Source of the DNA: Diadophis punctatus similis
Taxonomy: Eukaryota; Chordata; Lepidosauria; Squamata; Dipsadidae
Reading direction: 5' to 3'
Length of the DNA: 64,000 nucleotides
Assembly: GCA_023053685.1 (NCBI GenBank)
Contig: JALIGW010000002.1
Span: 256,422,846 to 256,486,845 of the forward strand
The position numbers and the translations under genes were made by a program. The notes beneath the pieces were generated by a model, which was not told where the DNA came from, made no database searches, and worked only from the letters and a program-made list of their open reading frames with translations. The stretch's first letter is position 1; each line of letters opens with the position of its first letter. This document shows positions 19,800 through 31,800 of this stretch, piece after piece.

Positions 19800-22110
19800 T
19801 CATGAATTAATCCTGCTCTCCAGTGCAAAAGCATATTTTTTTTCTTTAATAGCTGATGACTCTTTGTCCTGTTTGCAACCTCTGAGGAATGGAAGTCTGA
19901 AGGTGGCAGGTTGGGGAGAGGAGGAAGAGGAGGAAGAGGAGGATGGCAGCCTGGACCTTCTCCTGCTCGGAGGCCCCCTTGCTCTGCTTCCCCTCAAGCC
20001 CGTTCTGAGGGTCAAAATGCCAGCAGGCATGGTCCTCCCCAAGCACTTCTGGGGAGCCATTCGGGGACACCTGAGACTCCCCCTACGCTCACCCAGCCAT
20101 TTCTCTGCTTTACAACTCGAGCATCCTGCCCCATTTTGGCACCCAACGTCTCCCTCTTCGAGTCTCAGATTGAGCAGTAGGTTGCCCTAGATGACCTCCA
20201 AGGTCCCTTCCAACTTCTTTCCTATTCTCTGGACTATCAATGAACAGATCTCCTACAGACAAACTTCAGCCCATCGAATTTCCCCCCTCTAAGGTGCCAT
20301 GTCTGGTGGGGGGCAAACATTGGGGAGGGCGAGGACTACAACTCCCCACATCTCTAGGCAACAGAGGGGTATCAAGATGTGGCCACCTTCAGACAACACG
20401 CATGACCAGGCCAGGCAAGGTCCCTCCTGACCTCTGCTGCATTCAGACCAGGGGAAAGTTGCCTTCACCCTCCCTCAAAGGCTCCCGTGGCATCTTGGGG
20501 GCTTTGGGAGTTGTGGGAACCCAGCCTGGTGGGCAGCTTCCTTCATAGCCTTTAAATGGCCTCCCCCTCCCCAGAAACATGGCTCCATCTCTTAGGGAAG
20601 GATCCTAAAACGGATCATTTCAGAGATGGGGGGACTCCGATGCCTCTACACGGATGCTCAAAGTAGGAGGAAGAAACGGGGTGAAGGTGAAAGCGGGCAT
20701 TTGTAGAACGTAGAATCAAACCAGGGTGGTTGGTTGTTTGCCAGGAGCAACTACCAAAGATGTGACTGGGGGGCTTAAAGAAATAATGAAGTCCACAGAT
20801 TATTGTCCCTTTTTCCTCTTTCATATGGGGAGGAATGAAAAAGTCCCTGGAGACGATGCCAAGAGACTCGGAGCAGGTGGGCATGGGAGCCAAAGAGATG
20901 GGGGCACAGGTGGTTTTCTCTTCTGTTCTCCCAATAAAGGGAACCATCCAAGGAGGGAAGACAGCACCTTGGAAGTCAAGCCTGGCTTAGGGGATGGTTC
21001 TCTCGAGAGAAATTCAGATTCTTAGACCATGGTCCACAACACCCACATGGGGGGCTTCTGGCAAGGGAGGAGTTGCCCCTCACAAGGACCGAGAGGTTCG
21101 GCTTTGTACACCGACTGGCTCGCCTCATCCGAAGGCCTTGAAAGTGGGAGGCAGTGGAGGTTTTAGGAGCCAAGTCCAAGCTCAAATCTCACAGGAACCA
21201 ATCACGTGATAAGAAAGAAGTGAAACTCAGAGACAAAACAGGATGTAGAAACCAAACACAGGCTCAGTCAAAAAGAGACTCAGATGCACCAATGCTCAAA
21301 GCACAAGGAAGAAACGGGGTGAACGTGGAACCCAAAGGCAGGTGTGACATTGTTGCAATCACTGAAAATTGGTGGGATGAAACCCACGACTGGAAGGTGC
21401 AACTGAAGAGATTTAATGTGGAGGAATTGCGCCGCTGCTGTCCAAAGGAAGAGGGAGACACGGACACAAACGATTCTTCATCAGGGCAGCTTGGGGACTG
21501 CCTTCCTCTGCCCCATTGCTGAGTCTCCAAATGGGGCAGCCCCTTGGTCCTCTGGCCCACCGGAAATGGCTGACCCTCGCTTACCCCCCTCACTCCTCTT
21601 CCCTCTCCCCTCACTCTTCCCCCCTCCGCTCCATCCCTCCCAACCGGGGGAGGAGGGTAAAGAGAGCTTGGAGACCCCCAATTACCTCCCTTGCACCCTG
21701 GGGCTCAGGAAGGTGGGAAAGACTAAAAGGCTCCTGTATTTAGAGGTGGGGGCAAGGACCAAGGAAGGTGATACCCCCCCTCATTGCCCCCCTTTAGGGT
21801 TTCCACTCCACTCTAACCTTGTCCCTTCTCTCTGGACAAGGAGAATTGGGTTTCCATGAGGTCATCCAAACGGCAGGAACTGAGAAAGGGGGGAGGGGGA
21901 GAGTTTCAGGGAGATCCGGCAAAGCTAAAAGAGGAATGGGAAGTGAATCATTTGAGGGAGGAGAGTTCGAGGAGGACCTGAAGCTTTCCCCTCCTTGTCT
22001 TGGAGGTCTTTCAGCCTATACAGTAGCCCAGTTGCCTCCTGGTGGTCTCCCATCCTCAGGCTGACCAGGCCGATCTCTTAGCTAGGTGAGGGCATGGGAG
22101 GCTGGGCAGC
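19800..22110 (+). repeat. Inverted, shuffled copy of the class II 3'-flank unit
   Basis: Relative to units B and C this stretch is reversed. 19800-20165 mirrors 27000-27715 (ATTAATCCTGCTCTCC mirrors GGAGAGCAGGATTAAT). 20600-21060 mirrors 43190-43500. 21230-21450 mirrors the CR1 endonuclease fragment at 42820-43060 (codons CDIVAITENWWDETHDW). 21475-21560 is a scrap of segment R in direct orientation. A CR1 tail micro-fragment is at 20185-20225. 21560-22110 shows no gene or named repeat. No class II exon was found in it. Confidence 0.7.
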
Positions 22111-22440
22111 TGCCAGCTATTGAGGGCTGAGGATAAAATGCCAGATCAGGCAGGGCTTAGAGTCACAACCCTCTCCCAGCTCAGCAGGCAGACATCCCAC
22201 AGGGCCTGTATCCTGAGATGGCCTGAATCCTTTCCTGGGATGGGGGGGGGCTGGAGGGGTCAAACTCCACCCTGGCCCAGCACCGGCCTCAGCAGGCCAG
22301 AACTGGGTCCCCACCTGCAACTGAAGGAGGTGGCAGAGTCCGAATCTGCCCCACAATTGTGTGTTTGGACACACCCAGTAACACAAAATTGGCCCCAGAT
22401 CCAGAGAGACTCTGGTGGGATGCCCATCGCTCTTCTGATC

Positions 22441-22678
22441 AAATAGCAATAGCACTTAGACTTATATACCGCTTCATAGTGCTTTACAGCCCTCTCTAAG
22501 CGGTTTACAGAGTTCAGCATATTGCCCCCAACAATCTGGGTCCTCATTTTACCCACCTCAGAAGGATGGAAGGTGAGTCAACCTTGAGCCGGTGAGATTT
22601 GAACAGCTGAACTGCTGAACTAGCAGTCAGCTGAAGTACCTGCAGTGCTGCACTCTAACCACTGCGCCACCTCGGTTC
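22441..22678 (-). mobile_element. tRNA-derived SINE
   Basis: Full-length minus copy from AATAGCAATAGCACTTAGAC to GCGCCACCTCGGTTC, of the TATGAAGCGG subtype. It abuts segment R. Confidence 0.88.
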
Positions 22679-22689
22679 AAAGCAGAACT

Positions 22690-23190
22690 TCTAGGATCTT
22701 TTGATGCTTCCCCCTCCCCCACAAGATTTTGATTTTCTCTTGAGTTCTCTCTGACACCCACAACACGCACACGCACACGCACACGCACACACAGTTTCTT
22801 TCTCCAACCCCCAACAGCTGCAGAGGCGCTTGGGTTCCGCTTCCCCAGCCTGAAGCGTTGGGCTCCTCCGAAGCGGAACTGAGGAACTGGCCAGGATCCA
22901 GCAGGCAACAAGCCTCCATTCTTCATCAGGGCAGCTCAGGGACTCTCCTCCTCCGCCCCATGGCTGAGTCTCCCAATGGGGCAGCCCCTTTGTCCTGTGA
23001 CCCACCGGAAGTAGTCCTTGACTTATAACAGTTCATTTAGTGACCGTTTGAAGTTAAAATGGCACTGAAAAAAGTGACTCTTTGCCTAATATTTCTTCTT
23101 TTTAAAATATTTTTTATTGTTTTGAATGTTTTTTTTAATACTTTCATGTATATATCTGTTTTTAGCTTTGCTGTATGTGACCCAGAGTCT
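22690..23190. repeat. Segment R, copy upstream of unit B
   Basis: About 400 bp shared with 40797-41170 and 55215-55654. It contains GCAGAGGCGCTTGGGTTCCG, CATTCTTCATCAGGGCAGC and a MITE half (CTTGACTTATAACAGTTCAT). The (CA)-rich run at 22760-22795 is expanded differently in each copy. Homology stops at GACCCAGAGTC (23190). Confidence 0.85.
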
Positions 23191-25119
23191 CTTGGATGAA
23201 TTGCAAGCTACTAAATGATCCAGATTTTTCTTTTGGTGACATAGATTCAATGGTTTTTTGATGCATTGGAGACGCTTGAACTGTTAAAGTGGTGTTTGAT
23301 GATTGCTTTTTACTCATTTTGGTAGTGGTAGTTATACTGGTCATATTGAAAGATTCTCGTATATTTTTCCACAGTGACTTATAGAATTATTTTAACTCTT
23401 ATAACTTTGATAGGTGTATCTTATAACAGAAAAAGTCACTAGTTGTTCTAAAATATGGTTATGTTAATATAAACTTCAATCAATTCCAAATAATTATACG
23501 TTTATAAAAATATAATTATTTTTCTTATCCTTTAAACAATTATAGCTCTTATATTGGTCTTCCTATCACAACTCTATAATTTCCTTGTATAAACCACTTT
23601 AAATATTTTAAATTATTTGAGTGTTAATATTATGTATACATAATTTGTGAAGAGCTATAGATAAATATCACATAAATATACAATTTACCAACTTCTTATA
23701 TTAATTACACTATAAACAGTTAATTAGCTATCAGTTGTTATAAATTGTAATATTAAGTATATTTATCAATCACACCATTATATAGTTAATCTATTGGAAA
23801 GGGAGAAAGAAAAGAAAGAAGAAAGAAGAAGAAAGAAAGGAGGAGAAAGTAGAGAATAGAAGGTATAGACAGTTACTAAGCAAAATGAAAAGGTTGTTAA
23901 TTTTCATAAGAGAACTTTGAGATATTTTTCCTTGATCCTTTTGGGTATACTTAGCAAGTCTTTCCTTTCTTTTCGTTTATAAGTCCACAGGTTTCTAAAG
24001 TGAAAGACTCTATTTAATCCAGTCCAGCCCAGTCCAATTTGTATCCTTCTTCCCTTTTCTATGTCCAAATCCTTCCGTGATAGTTCCCAAATGTTTATTG
24101 TGTTCCTAAACGGCTCCTTTCTCCTCTCAACTCAAGAGTTCTATTTCTTCTCTGTTTCTTCTCCTCTTTACTTTCACATGTCAACCATGAAAGCTGTATT
24201 TCTCCCAGAGCAGATTCTATTCCAGTGTCTGGGTCTTTCAGTAATGGCTGCCCAAAGTTTGCAGAAATGCTTAGCACCTCCTCTCTTCTCTCGCAGATAC
24301 TCCAAGTCAAAATGTTAAGCCAAAGCCCAGAATCCAAAGTTCCAGAGGTTTTTAAACTCTTTAGTGAAGTAAACTAAGCCTTTCCGTCAAATAATCCATC
24401 ATCACGGAGCCCCTTTCTTTCTTGCCAAATGTGTTTCCTTACTTTTTCCAGGCTGTCGCTCTCGGCGTGTCTCCAAATTAATGGTGTTTGCTGCTCCTTT
24501 TCCCCTTTATCAGCTGCTTCTCCCTCCCTCCTCTCCTCCAAACAAATTTTTACCCTTGTCAGGAGCCAGCAGCCAAATTCCAGGAAATGTTCTCTCTGTC
24601 GATCAGTCTTCACCTACAAAGCTTCAGTCTTTTTATTTTTTATTTTGCAGCGTCTCTCAGCATGACTCCAACTTTATGGCAAGTATTCTCTGTTTCTCTC
24701 TTCCGTTTGCCGCTTAGTTCACAGACTTTAATCCACAGGGCTCTCTCCATCCTTCCCGCTCAGTACAAAGGGCTCTCTCTCTATCAGAAATTTACCTTCT
24801 GTTCAGTTAGTTCAAATACACTTTCATTTTCCAATATAGCTTTCTTTTACCTCTTCTCCTTCCTGCTGTGTGGCCGTTACTGCTATGGCCGGCAGAAAAA
24901 GCAGCCGGTTCTCTTTCCTGACGGAGTTGAAGGGCTTATCTTCATCCTACAAGGCAATGGCGTGTTGCCTCTTGGACTCCAGAAAATCCCTTCTCCGTCG
25001 ACCGGTCCCTCCAGGTCCGGTCGCCCCCAATACGGGATCCCCGAGAGGAAGATAGAAGCTTCAGGAGCAGAGCCCTGCTTCTTTGCTTCCAAGTGCAGTT
25101 CCGTTGCCACCGGAAGCCC
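23191..25119 (-). mobile_element. L1-type LINE, 5' UTR and start of ORF1, lacking its 3' part
   Basis: On the minus strand the element starts at about 25119 with CTTCCGGTGGCAAC, like the start of the L1 at 62213 (ACTTCCGGTGGCAC). A purine-rich 5' region follows, then an ORF1-like N-terminus (MTSITTTTKMSKKQSSNTTL) beginning at 23344 and cut off at 23191. The 3' two-thirds is missing, the reverse of normal LINE truncation. Both edges join class II unit sequence (segment R and CR1). The L1 assignment is moderate. Confidence 0.55.
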
Positions 25120-25830
25120 AAAGCCCCCCCCATGACTATTGCAGTCTACCTTAGCTAATTAACAAAAAGTTCATCTATTTCCTCTGTTTGGTTGGGTGGC
25201 TCATAGTGTACAGCGATTGCTCCGTCCTTCTTTCCCCCCTTTTATAATAACTCAAATGCATTCAAGGAGGTTTCGTCTTTCTTCTATTGCGTTTCTAAAG
25301 CAGTGTGGTTATTTTTTATATATAGTGCAACTCCACCTCCTCTGTTATTAGGTCTTTTGAACACTTTAAATATTAAGATATTAAATGTAATAGCTGGAAC
25401 AGGAAAGTGTGTAATGATCCAGAACACCTCCTTGTAGTTGAGTGTGTGCGGGCTCCTGCCTGAGGGGATCTGCGCTCTGATTGGCTGCTGTGGGTGGAAA
25501 GGGGGAGTTTCCATTTTTCCCCGCCTTTTTCTTCACGCTGTTTGAGATTTACCTCAGGATGTTCCTGAATATCTTCTCTGCTGTGAATGTTAAATACATT
25601 TATATTTACATAAAACTAGTTTGTGTCCGTGTCTCCCACTTCCTTTGGACAGCTGCTGTGTAATTCCTCCACATTAAATATCTTCAGTTGCACCTTCCAG
25701 TCATGGGTTTCATCCCACAAAGTTTCAGTGATTTTAACAATGTCACACCTGCCTTTGGGTTCCACGTTCACCCCATTTATTCCTCATACTTTGCGTATTG
25801 GTGCATCGGAGTCCCTTTTTAACAATCCCC
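25120..25830 (-). mobile_element. CR1 LINE endonuclease fragment in the unit B flank
   Basis: Minus-strand codons CDIVAIT-like (partly decayed), THDWKVQL and, after a ~330-bp insertion, NNRGGGVALYIKNNHTALE: conserved blocks of the CR1 apurinic endonuclease. The same element with the same insertion is at 41985-43065. Here it is cut by the L1 at 25119. Confidence 0.75.
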
Positions 25831-25839
25831 TAAGCCAGG

Positions 25840-28120
25840 CTTGACTTCCAAAGTGCTGCCTTCCCTACTTGGATGGTTCCCTTTATTGGGAGAGTGGAAG
25901 AGAAAACCACCTGTGCCCCCATCTCTTTGACTCCCATGCCCACCTGCTCCGAGTCTCTTGGCATCGTTTCCAGGGATTTTTTTTTATCATTCCTTCCCTC
26001 AGGAAAGAGGAGAAGGGGATAATAATCTGTGGACCTCATTATTTCTGTAAGCCCTTCAGTCACATCTTTGACAGTTGCTCCTGGGAAACAGCCAACCATC
26101 CTAGTTTGATTGTCCATTTTAGAAACGGCTGTTTCAGTTCCCCTAAACAATGAATCATCTATCATCAACACATGCCTTTATTTTTTTCTTAAGGAAGTCC
26201 GGCCTGATTCCCCCCCCCCCGCCCGCCATTGGTACATTTGGTGTTGTCCCTTCTCCAGGTTCTTGCACGCTGTCTTGCAAGGGAAGGCATTGCCGACAGG
26301 AGCCCAAATCTTCTCAAAGTTTCAGAAAACTCCTACAACCACACACCGACCGATTCTTCCTGTGGTGGCCCCAAGACGCCAGGGCACCCAACTTGGGGGA
26401 AAAGAGCCACGGTGGTGCAGTGGTTAGAGTGCAGTACTGCAGGCTACTTCTGCTGATCACCGGCTGCCAGCAGTTTGGCAGATCGAATCTCACCAGGCTC
26501 AAGGTTGACTCAGCCTTCCATCCCTGTCGGTAACATGAGGGCCCAGATTGTTGGGAGCAATATGCTGACTCTGTAAACTGCTTAGAGAGAGCTGTAAAAG
26601 CACTATGAAGCGGTATATAAGTAAGTGCTATTGCTATTGCTAAGACCCCAGATGAGGAAGGGGAGGGGAAAATTCTGCCTCAGGGATCGAGGCCACTGGT
26701 GTCCTGCAGAGCGAGTCTGGATCACCTCTGGAGGGGGTGAGACTCAGTTGGAGGGCTGTCTAGGGGCATCTAGGGGTGCTGGAGAGAAGGAAGGGGTCTT
26801 CCACTCAAGACTGCCCCATTGAGCCCCCCCTTTTCCCTGTGTCAAACATCTTTTACACCAGGAATGGCTTCCGATAAATTTCTTGGAGGTCATCTAGTCC
26901 AACTCCCTGCTTGGGCCTACCCCATTTATACCATCAAGCAGGAGACTCTACCATTCGAATGAGCCCCAAAGAGGGAGGGAGGCGTTGGGTGTCAAAATGG
27001 GGCAGGACCCTCCAGTTCTGAAGGAGTGAAATGGCTGGGTAAATATAGAGGGGGTCTCGGGGCCCCCCCAATGGCTCCCCACAAATGCTCAGGGAGGACT
27101 GTGCCTGCTGGCATTCTGCTCCTCAAAAGGGGGCTTGAGGGGAAGAAGAAGAAGGGGGCCTCCGAGCAGAAGGGGGGGCCCAGCCCCTTCCTCTCCCTAG
27201 ATCAGCCCACCCTCCTCCCAAACCAAATCTGGCTTCAGATCCGAAGTAGCCGGGATGGTTGATCCAGAGGCAGCGGTGGGAGGAGCCTCCTGTAGGGGCA
27301 GGAAAGAGGAAGAGGAGGAGGAAGGAAGGAAGGATTCCAGGGTTTTCTTACATCTGAAGTTTATTCTTTTATAGCAAAGCGAAGGGAAGGGAAGTGATTT
27401 GGAGGAAGAATAATGTAGATGAAGCTGCTGTGGGTTCAAAGCCAGGAGAGATGAGGGGGCTAGAGTGACAGGTCTGCCCAGCGTCCCTGGGGACAGTCTT
27501 GATGGTCTCCACCCCTCTCTCCCAAGACAGAGCGGCCCTCAAAGGAAACTGGGAGGGTTTCTCAGCAGGAGAAGGTCCAGACTGCCATCCTCTTCCTCTC
27601 CCCAACCTGCCACCTTCAGCCTCCATTTCTCAGAGGTTGAAAACAGGACAAAGAGTCATCAGCTACTAAAGAAGAAAAAATCCTTTTGCATCGGAGAGCA
27701 GGATTAATTCATGAGGCTGCAGAAAAAGAGATGGGGAAGAAAATTAGAATATAAAGAGAAACTTTTAATGTAAATAACATATTTTTCTTCCTTTTCAGCC
27801 CCCACCCCCAGGGCAGGCCCACACTGCAGGGAGGTGGTTGATAGGCAGGGACAGATAGAGGGAGAATTGGCCCATTTCAGGGAGGAAAAGGCTGGGATGC
27901 TTCATATGAACAAAGAAGATTGGGCTACAATGGGGGTGGAAGGAAAGGGGGGAGCCTGGGGTCACATGGCCAGAAATTCTATGAATTCTCACAAGAACAA
28001 CGGGGGTCAGGAAGAACAGCCTGTCAAGGTTCCAACTAATGAACCCAAATGAGTCTGCATGGGGTGTCAAGAAGGATCATCTGGGACCGGGGTGGGGGTG
28101 GGGTGGGGGGTGCAGTTCAC
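25840..28120. repeat. Unit B class II 3' flank, parallel to 43280-45300
   Basis: Long collinear match to unit C (for example TGGTTCCCTTTATTGGGAGA, ATTCTGCTCCTCAAAAGGGG, CAGGATTAATTCATGAG). No coding region recognised. The untranslated last exon of the class II gene may lie in the part nearest 28.8 kb, but no acceptor or stop could be fixed. Confidence 0.7.
26404..26641 (+). mobile_element. SINE present in unit B, absent from unit C
   Basis: From GAGCCACGGTGGTGCAGTGG to TATTGCTATTGCT. The flanks AAGACGCCAG (26369) and AAGACCCCAG (26642) resemble a target duplication. Unit C runs through CCAAGACCGCAGATGAGG at the same place without a SINE, so the insertion followed the duplication. Confidence 0.9.
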
Positions 28121-28123
28121 AGC

Positions 28124-28395
28124 AAAGTTTTGGAGGGAGTTCATTAAGTTAAGTAGGGGCATCTCAAGGGCTTAGCTCCACCTTCCATCCGAGTACAGAC
28201 GGCGCTGTAGAATGAGCTAACTCAATGATAGAACAATACCTGAGAAGATGCTATGTTAATTATCAGCAATTTAGTTGGGCAGATCTCCTGCCATTTGCTG
28301 AAGTGGCCTCCAATACCGCAGTGCATAGTACTGACCCATTTTAAAATAGCCACAGGGGTGGAATTTTTCCCCATGTCTGAATACCCTTGGGAACC
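28124..28395 (+). mobile_element. Ty3/gypsy integrase scrap (unit B)
   Basis: Broken codons for KFWREF, TDGAVE and EQYLRRCYVN, then WADLLPFAEVAS-like sequence: the C-terminal half of a Ty3/gypsy integrase core. Frameshifts and stops are present. Paralogous to 45308-45590. Confidence 0.7.
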
Positions 28396-28777
28396 CCCCT
28401 CCACAGTGAGCCTAAAAGAATGGGTGGGTTGCTTACAAAATGCGTGGGGGAATGTAAACCTGGGGTGCTCCCTCCCCGAGGGAGGAATGGGAAGGAATGG
28501 CCCCCTCCTTCCCTTCCCTTTTGCAATTTCCCAAAACTTGGAAAAATTCTGGGCAAGATTTTAGCGTTTGTGTGTGCTTTTGTTTTTGATTGCAATACTT
28601 TTTCAGATTTCTGCAAGGAAAAGCTGCCCAAAATCCAAAAATCTGCTGTCTCCACAGCAAGGAGATTTTGTTCAGGCATGTTTTCTTTTAAAAAAGGAAC
28701 AATGAAGGAATGTTTTGAAAAACACACCTATAACTTGCAGGAAGGGCTGAGATGAGGGAAGAAGAGGAGAAACTCAC

Positions 28778-28801
28778 CTGCAGGTGGTTGGATGGGAATT
28801 G
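28778..28801 (-). CDS. Unit B class II beta exon 5 (24 bp, cytoplasmic)
   Basis: TTCCAG acceptor and GTGAGT donor bound 24 bp coding AIPIQPPA across phase 1 joints, a length typical of class II beta cytoplasmic exons. Identical in unit C at 45968-45991. Confidence 0.75.
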
Positions 28802-31800
28802 CTGGAAGGAGAAAAAGACCCAATTAGAACCCTTCATGGGCTGGAGTACTCAGCAGGTCCCCTCCCCATCGATAGCCCATAATAGATTGTGTGAGCTTCA
28901 CTTATAGCACCTCAAACAAGAGAAGCTGCGAAAAATATTTCTCAAGGGGACCCTCTTGGCCATCTGCTAAGCTTGATGAGAGGGCTCCCCTAGATGGTCC
29001 CCTCCCCACAACCTCTCCTTCAGCCCCCCAGACTCACCTTTCTTGCTCTTCAGGTAGGAGAAGAGCCCCACAGCGAAGAAGGCCACTCCTATCACGGCTC
29101 CCATAATCCCCGTCCAGAGTTTGCTCCTGGCAGAGCTGGAGGAACGGGGCTCTGGGGAAAGAGAAGGACCCTCACCTGAGCAGGAGGATTGGGCCCACCT
29201 TCTGGTTTCCCCCACAGGGAGGGTCTCTCCACCTTCTCAGGGCAGGATGGGGTCCTCAGACCAGGAGGGGAGGGAGGGGAGGGACTTACCCCACTGGACA
29301 GTGATGGGGGCCTCCAGACTGGCGTGCTCCACCTTGCAAGTGTAGACGTCCCCCCGCTGGGGCTGGGTCTCCAGCATCACCTGGAGCTGGTAGGTCCAGT
29401 CTCCGTTCTGTAGCTCCTCCCCGAAGGACACGCCCTCCTTCTCCCGCTGCCCATTCTTCAGCCACTGGACCTCGATCTCCACGGGGTAAAAGCCAGTCAC
29501 GATGCAGAGGAGGATGGTGTTGGGGGAAGCGGGGTCCATCTTGGTGGGGGAGATGGTGACGGTGGGCTTGGCTGGAGGGAAGGAGGAGAAGGAGGCACAT
29601 GAGAGACACAACAGGGCCCAGAACAGAAGACCAAGTTGGTTAGTTCAGGCCAAGATCCCTTTTTACTCCAGAAAATATTCTGTGTTTTGAGTCATCTTCC
29701 AAAGTAAACCTCAGCAAGAAATTAAAAGGGATCCTGAAAGAGGGAAAAAAGTTAAATCCTTCGTGATTTGGATCAGTTGCAGTCTCCAGAAAGGAAGAAT
29801 TCCCCAAATAGGCAAGTCCGACAGGGATAAATGCTGGAAACACCCAGAGGTGGAAGGAACCTTCTGCCAGATGTGGTGGACATGGAAAGAAAGAACGCAG
29901 AAGACGGGAAGGACAGACGCAGGACGAGTCGGATGATTCTTGGGATCTCGTTGAAAATGAAACCACACTTTTAATTAGGTGTAATACCACAACATTTGTT
30001 TCTTTGTTTAGTAAATTTAGTTATTTATTAAATTTATCTGCCAAAGTGGCCACAACTAACCCAAAGTCTTACAAAGACTCTCCTAGCCGTGAGTTCCACC
30101 TGCTCTTCAGGAGTCCAGGAGAATCTCCAGAATTGCCAACTGGGTCTCTGGGACAATGCAACTCCACCCAGAACGAAGCTGGTTAAAGTCCCCCCATGTT
30201 GGAGCTCCATGGACCCAAAGCCCTTTGGTCTTGCCAGGGTTCAGCCGGAGCCTCTAATCCCCCATTCAGCCCCCTCCCCCCACAGCCTCCAGGCCCCTTG
30301 AGGGGGCAGCCTCAGCATCACCTGGGGCCCCAGAGGGGGAGATGTAAACTTATAACATCAGCATAAGGAGGAGACCTCCAGCCCTGGTGACTGTATAGTT
30401 TCACCCAGTGGCTTCATACAGATGTTGTAAGGGAGAGGAGAAGAGGACCGAGCCAAATGCCCTGAAGATGATCAACCAAGGTTGCAGGAAGAAAGCAAGA
30501 AAAAGCAAGAGAGGGGGGGAGGGGAGGGGGAGGGGGGAGGGAGGGAAGAAGAGAGGAGAGGAGAGGAAAAGAGCTGATCTTTGTCCCAATTTCTCCTTCC
30601 ACTTTCCCTTTTCTGCCTTTATGATCTACAAGATACAAAAAAAAATCAGCAGATATAATACTAAAAACTGACAAGATGAAGAGGAGTTTCTATGAAGAAA
30701 TGTTCGGGATTTTAAAAAATATACAAGAAGATTTAAAAGACTGTCTTCTAATATTCAGAAAAGACAAGGACATTGAAATAAAGAAGGGAATTGAGGAACA
30801 GATAAAATTTACTATGGAAGAAAATGAACAAGAAGAACAAGATCATGCTGAAAAACGGTTTGAAAACAAAATACAGATTGACAATTTAAAAAGACAAGAA
30901 GATTTTAAAGACTGTTTTCTGGAATTTAGAAATATTTAAAAAAAAATGATAAGACAGAAGGAGAATTATACTGGGATTAACAGTAAACAAAGAAGATTAA
31001 AAAAGAAGTACTGGCCACAAAAAAATCAATTAAAAAAGACAGAGAAAAATAAGGAGAAGAAGAAAGAAGAAGAAATTTGTTTTAGATCTAAGCAAAGAGA
31101 ATTAAGAGACAAAGGTGGGGGGAAAAGATACCTGTAGAGAAAGAAAAAAAAAGGAAAAGGAAAAGATGGAAGTAGGGAGAAAGAGAATTGATATAAGGGG
31201 AGAAATGGTGGAAAAGTTAAATGAAAATGGAGGAAGAGCTGAATAGAAAGAAAAGATAAGATTTAGTGAGGTTATTGTAAATATGGGATTGTGATAATAT
31301 GGATAAAATTGTGGGTGAAAATAATGAAATGTTATAATGAATATAATTATTAGATAATTATTAGATTTAAAGATTTAGATATTAATTGTATGATTAAGGA
31401 TGATTTCTGAATAGAAAGAAAAGATAAGAAGATTTAGGAAGGCTGTTGTAGTTGTTTAGACATTAATTGTATAACTAATTAAGATATAAGATTTTTGTGT
31501 AAGATTGAAATATAACTTTTAGGGGAAATATGGGATTGTGATAATGTGGATAAAATTGTGGGTGGAAATAATGAAATGTTATAATGAATATAATTATTAG
31601 ATAATTATTAGACAATTTTAAAGATTTAGATATTGTATGATTAAGGATGATTTAAGCTTGTTTTTTGTATAAGATTGCAACCTCAATTGCTCTCCTTGGA
31701 TGATGGAATGAGGATAACAAGTCACAGCAATGGCTGTATAGATATTAAAATATGTGATCAAGGGTGGCAGAAGACTTTGCTTACAAAAATAGTAATGATA

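Noticed and set aside
28400..28777. Last class II exon of unit B (stop and 3' UTR)
   Set aside because: A candidate acceptor-like CTTCCTGCAAG near 28735 lacks the usual CAG or TAG and the reading after it resembles no known class II tail, so it was not annotated.
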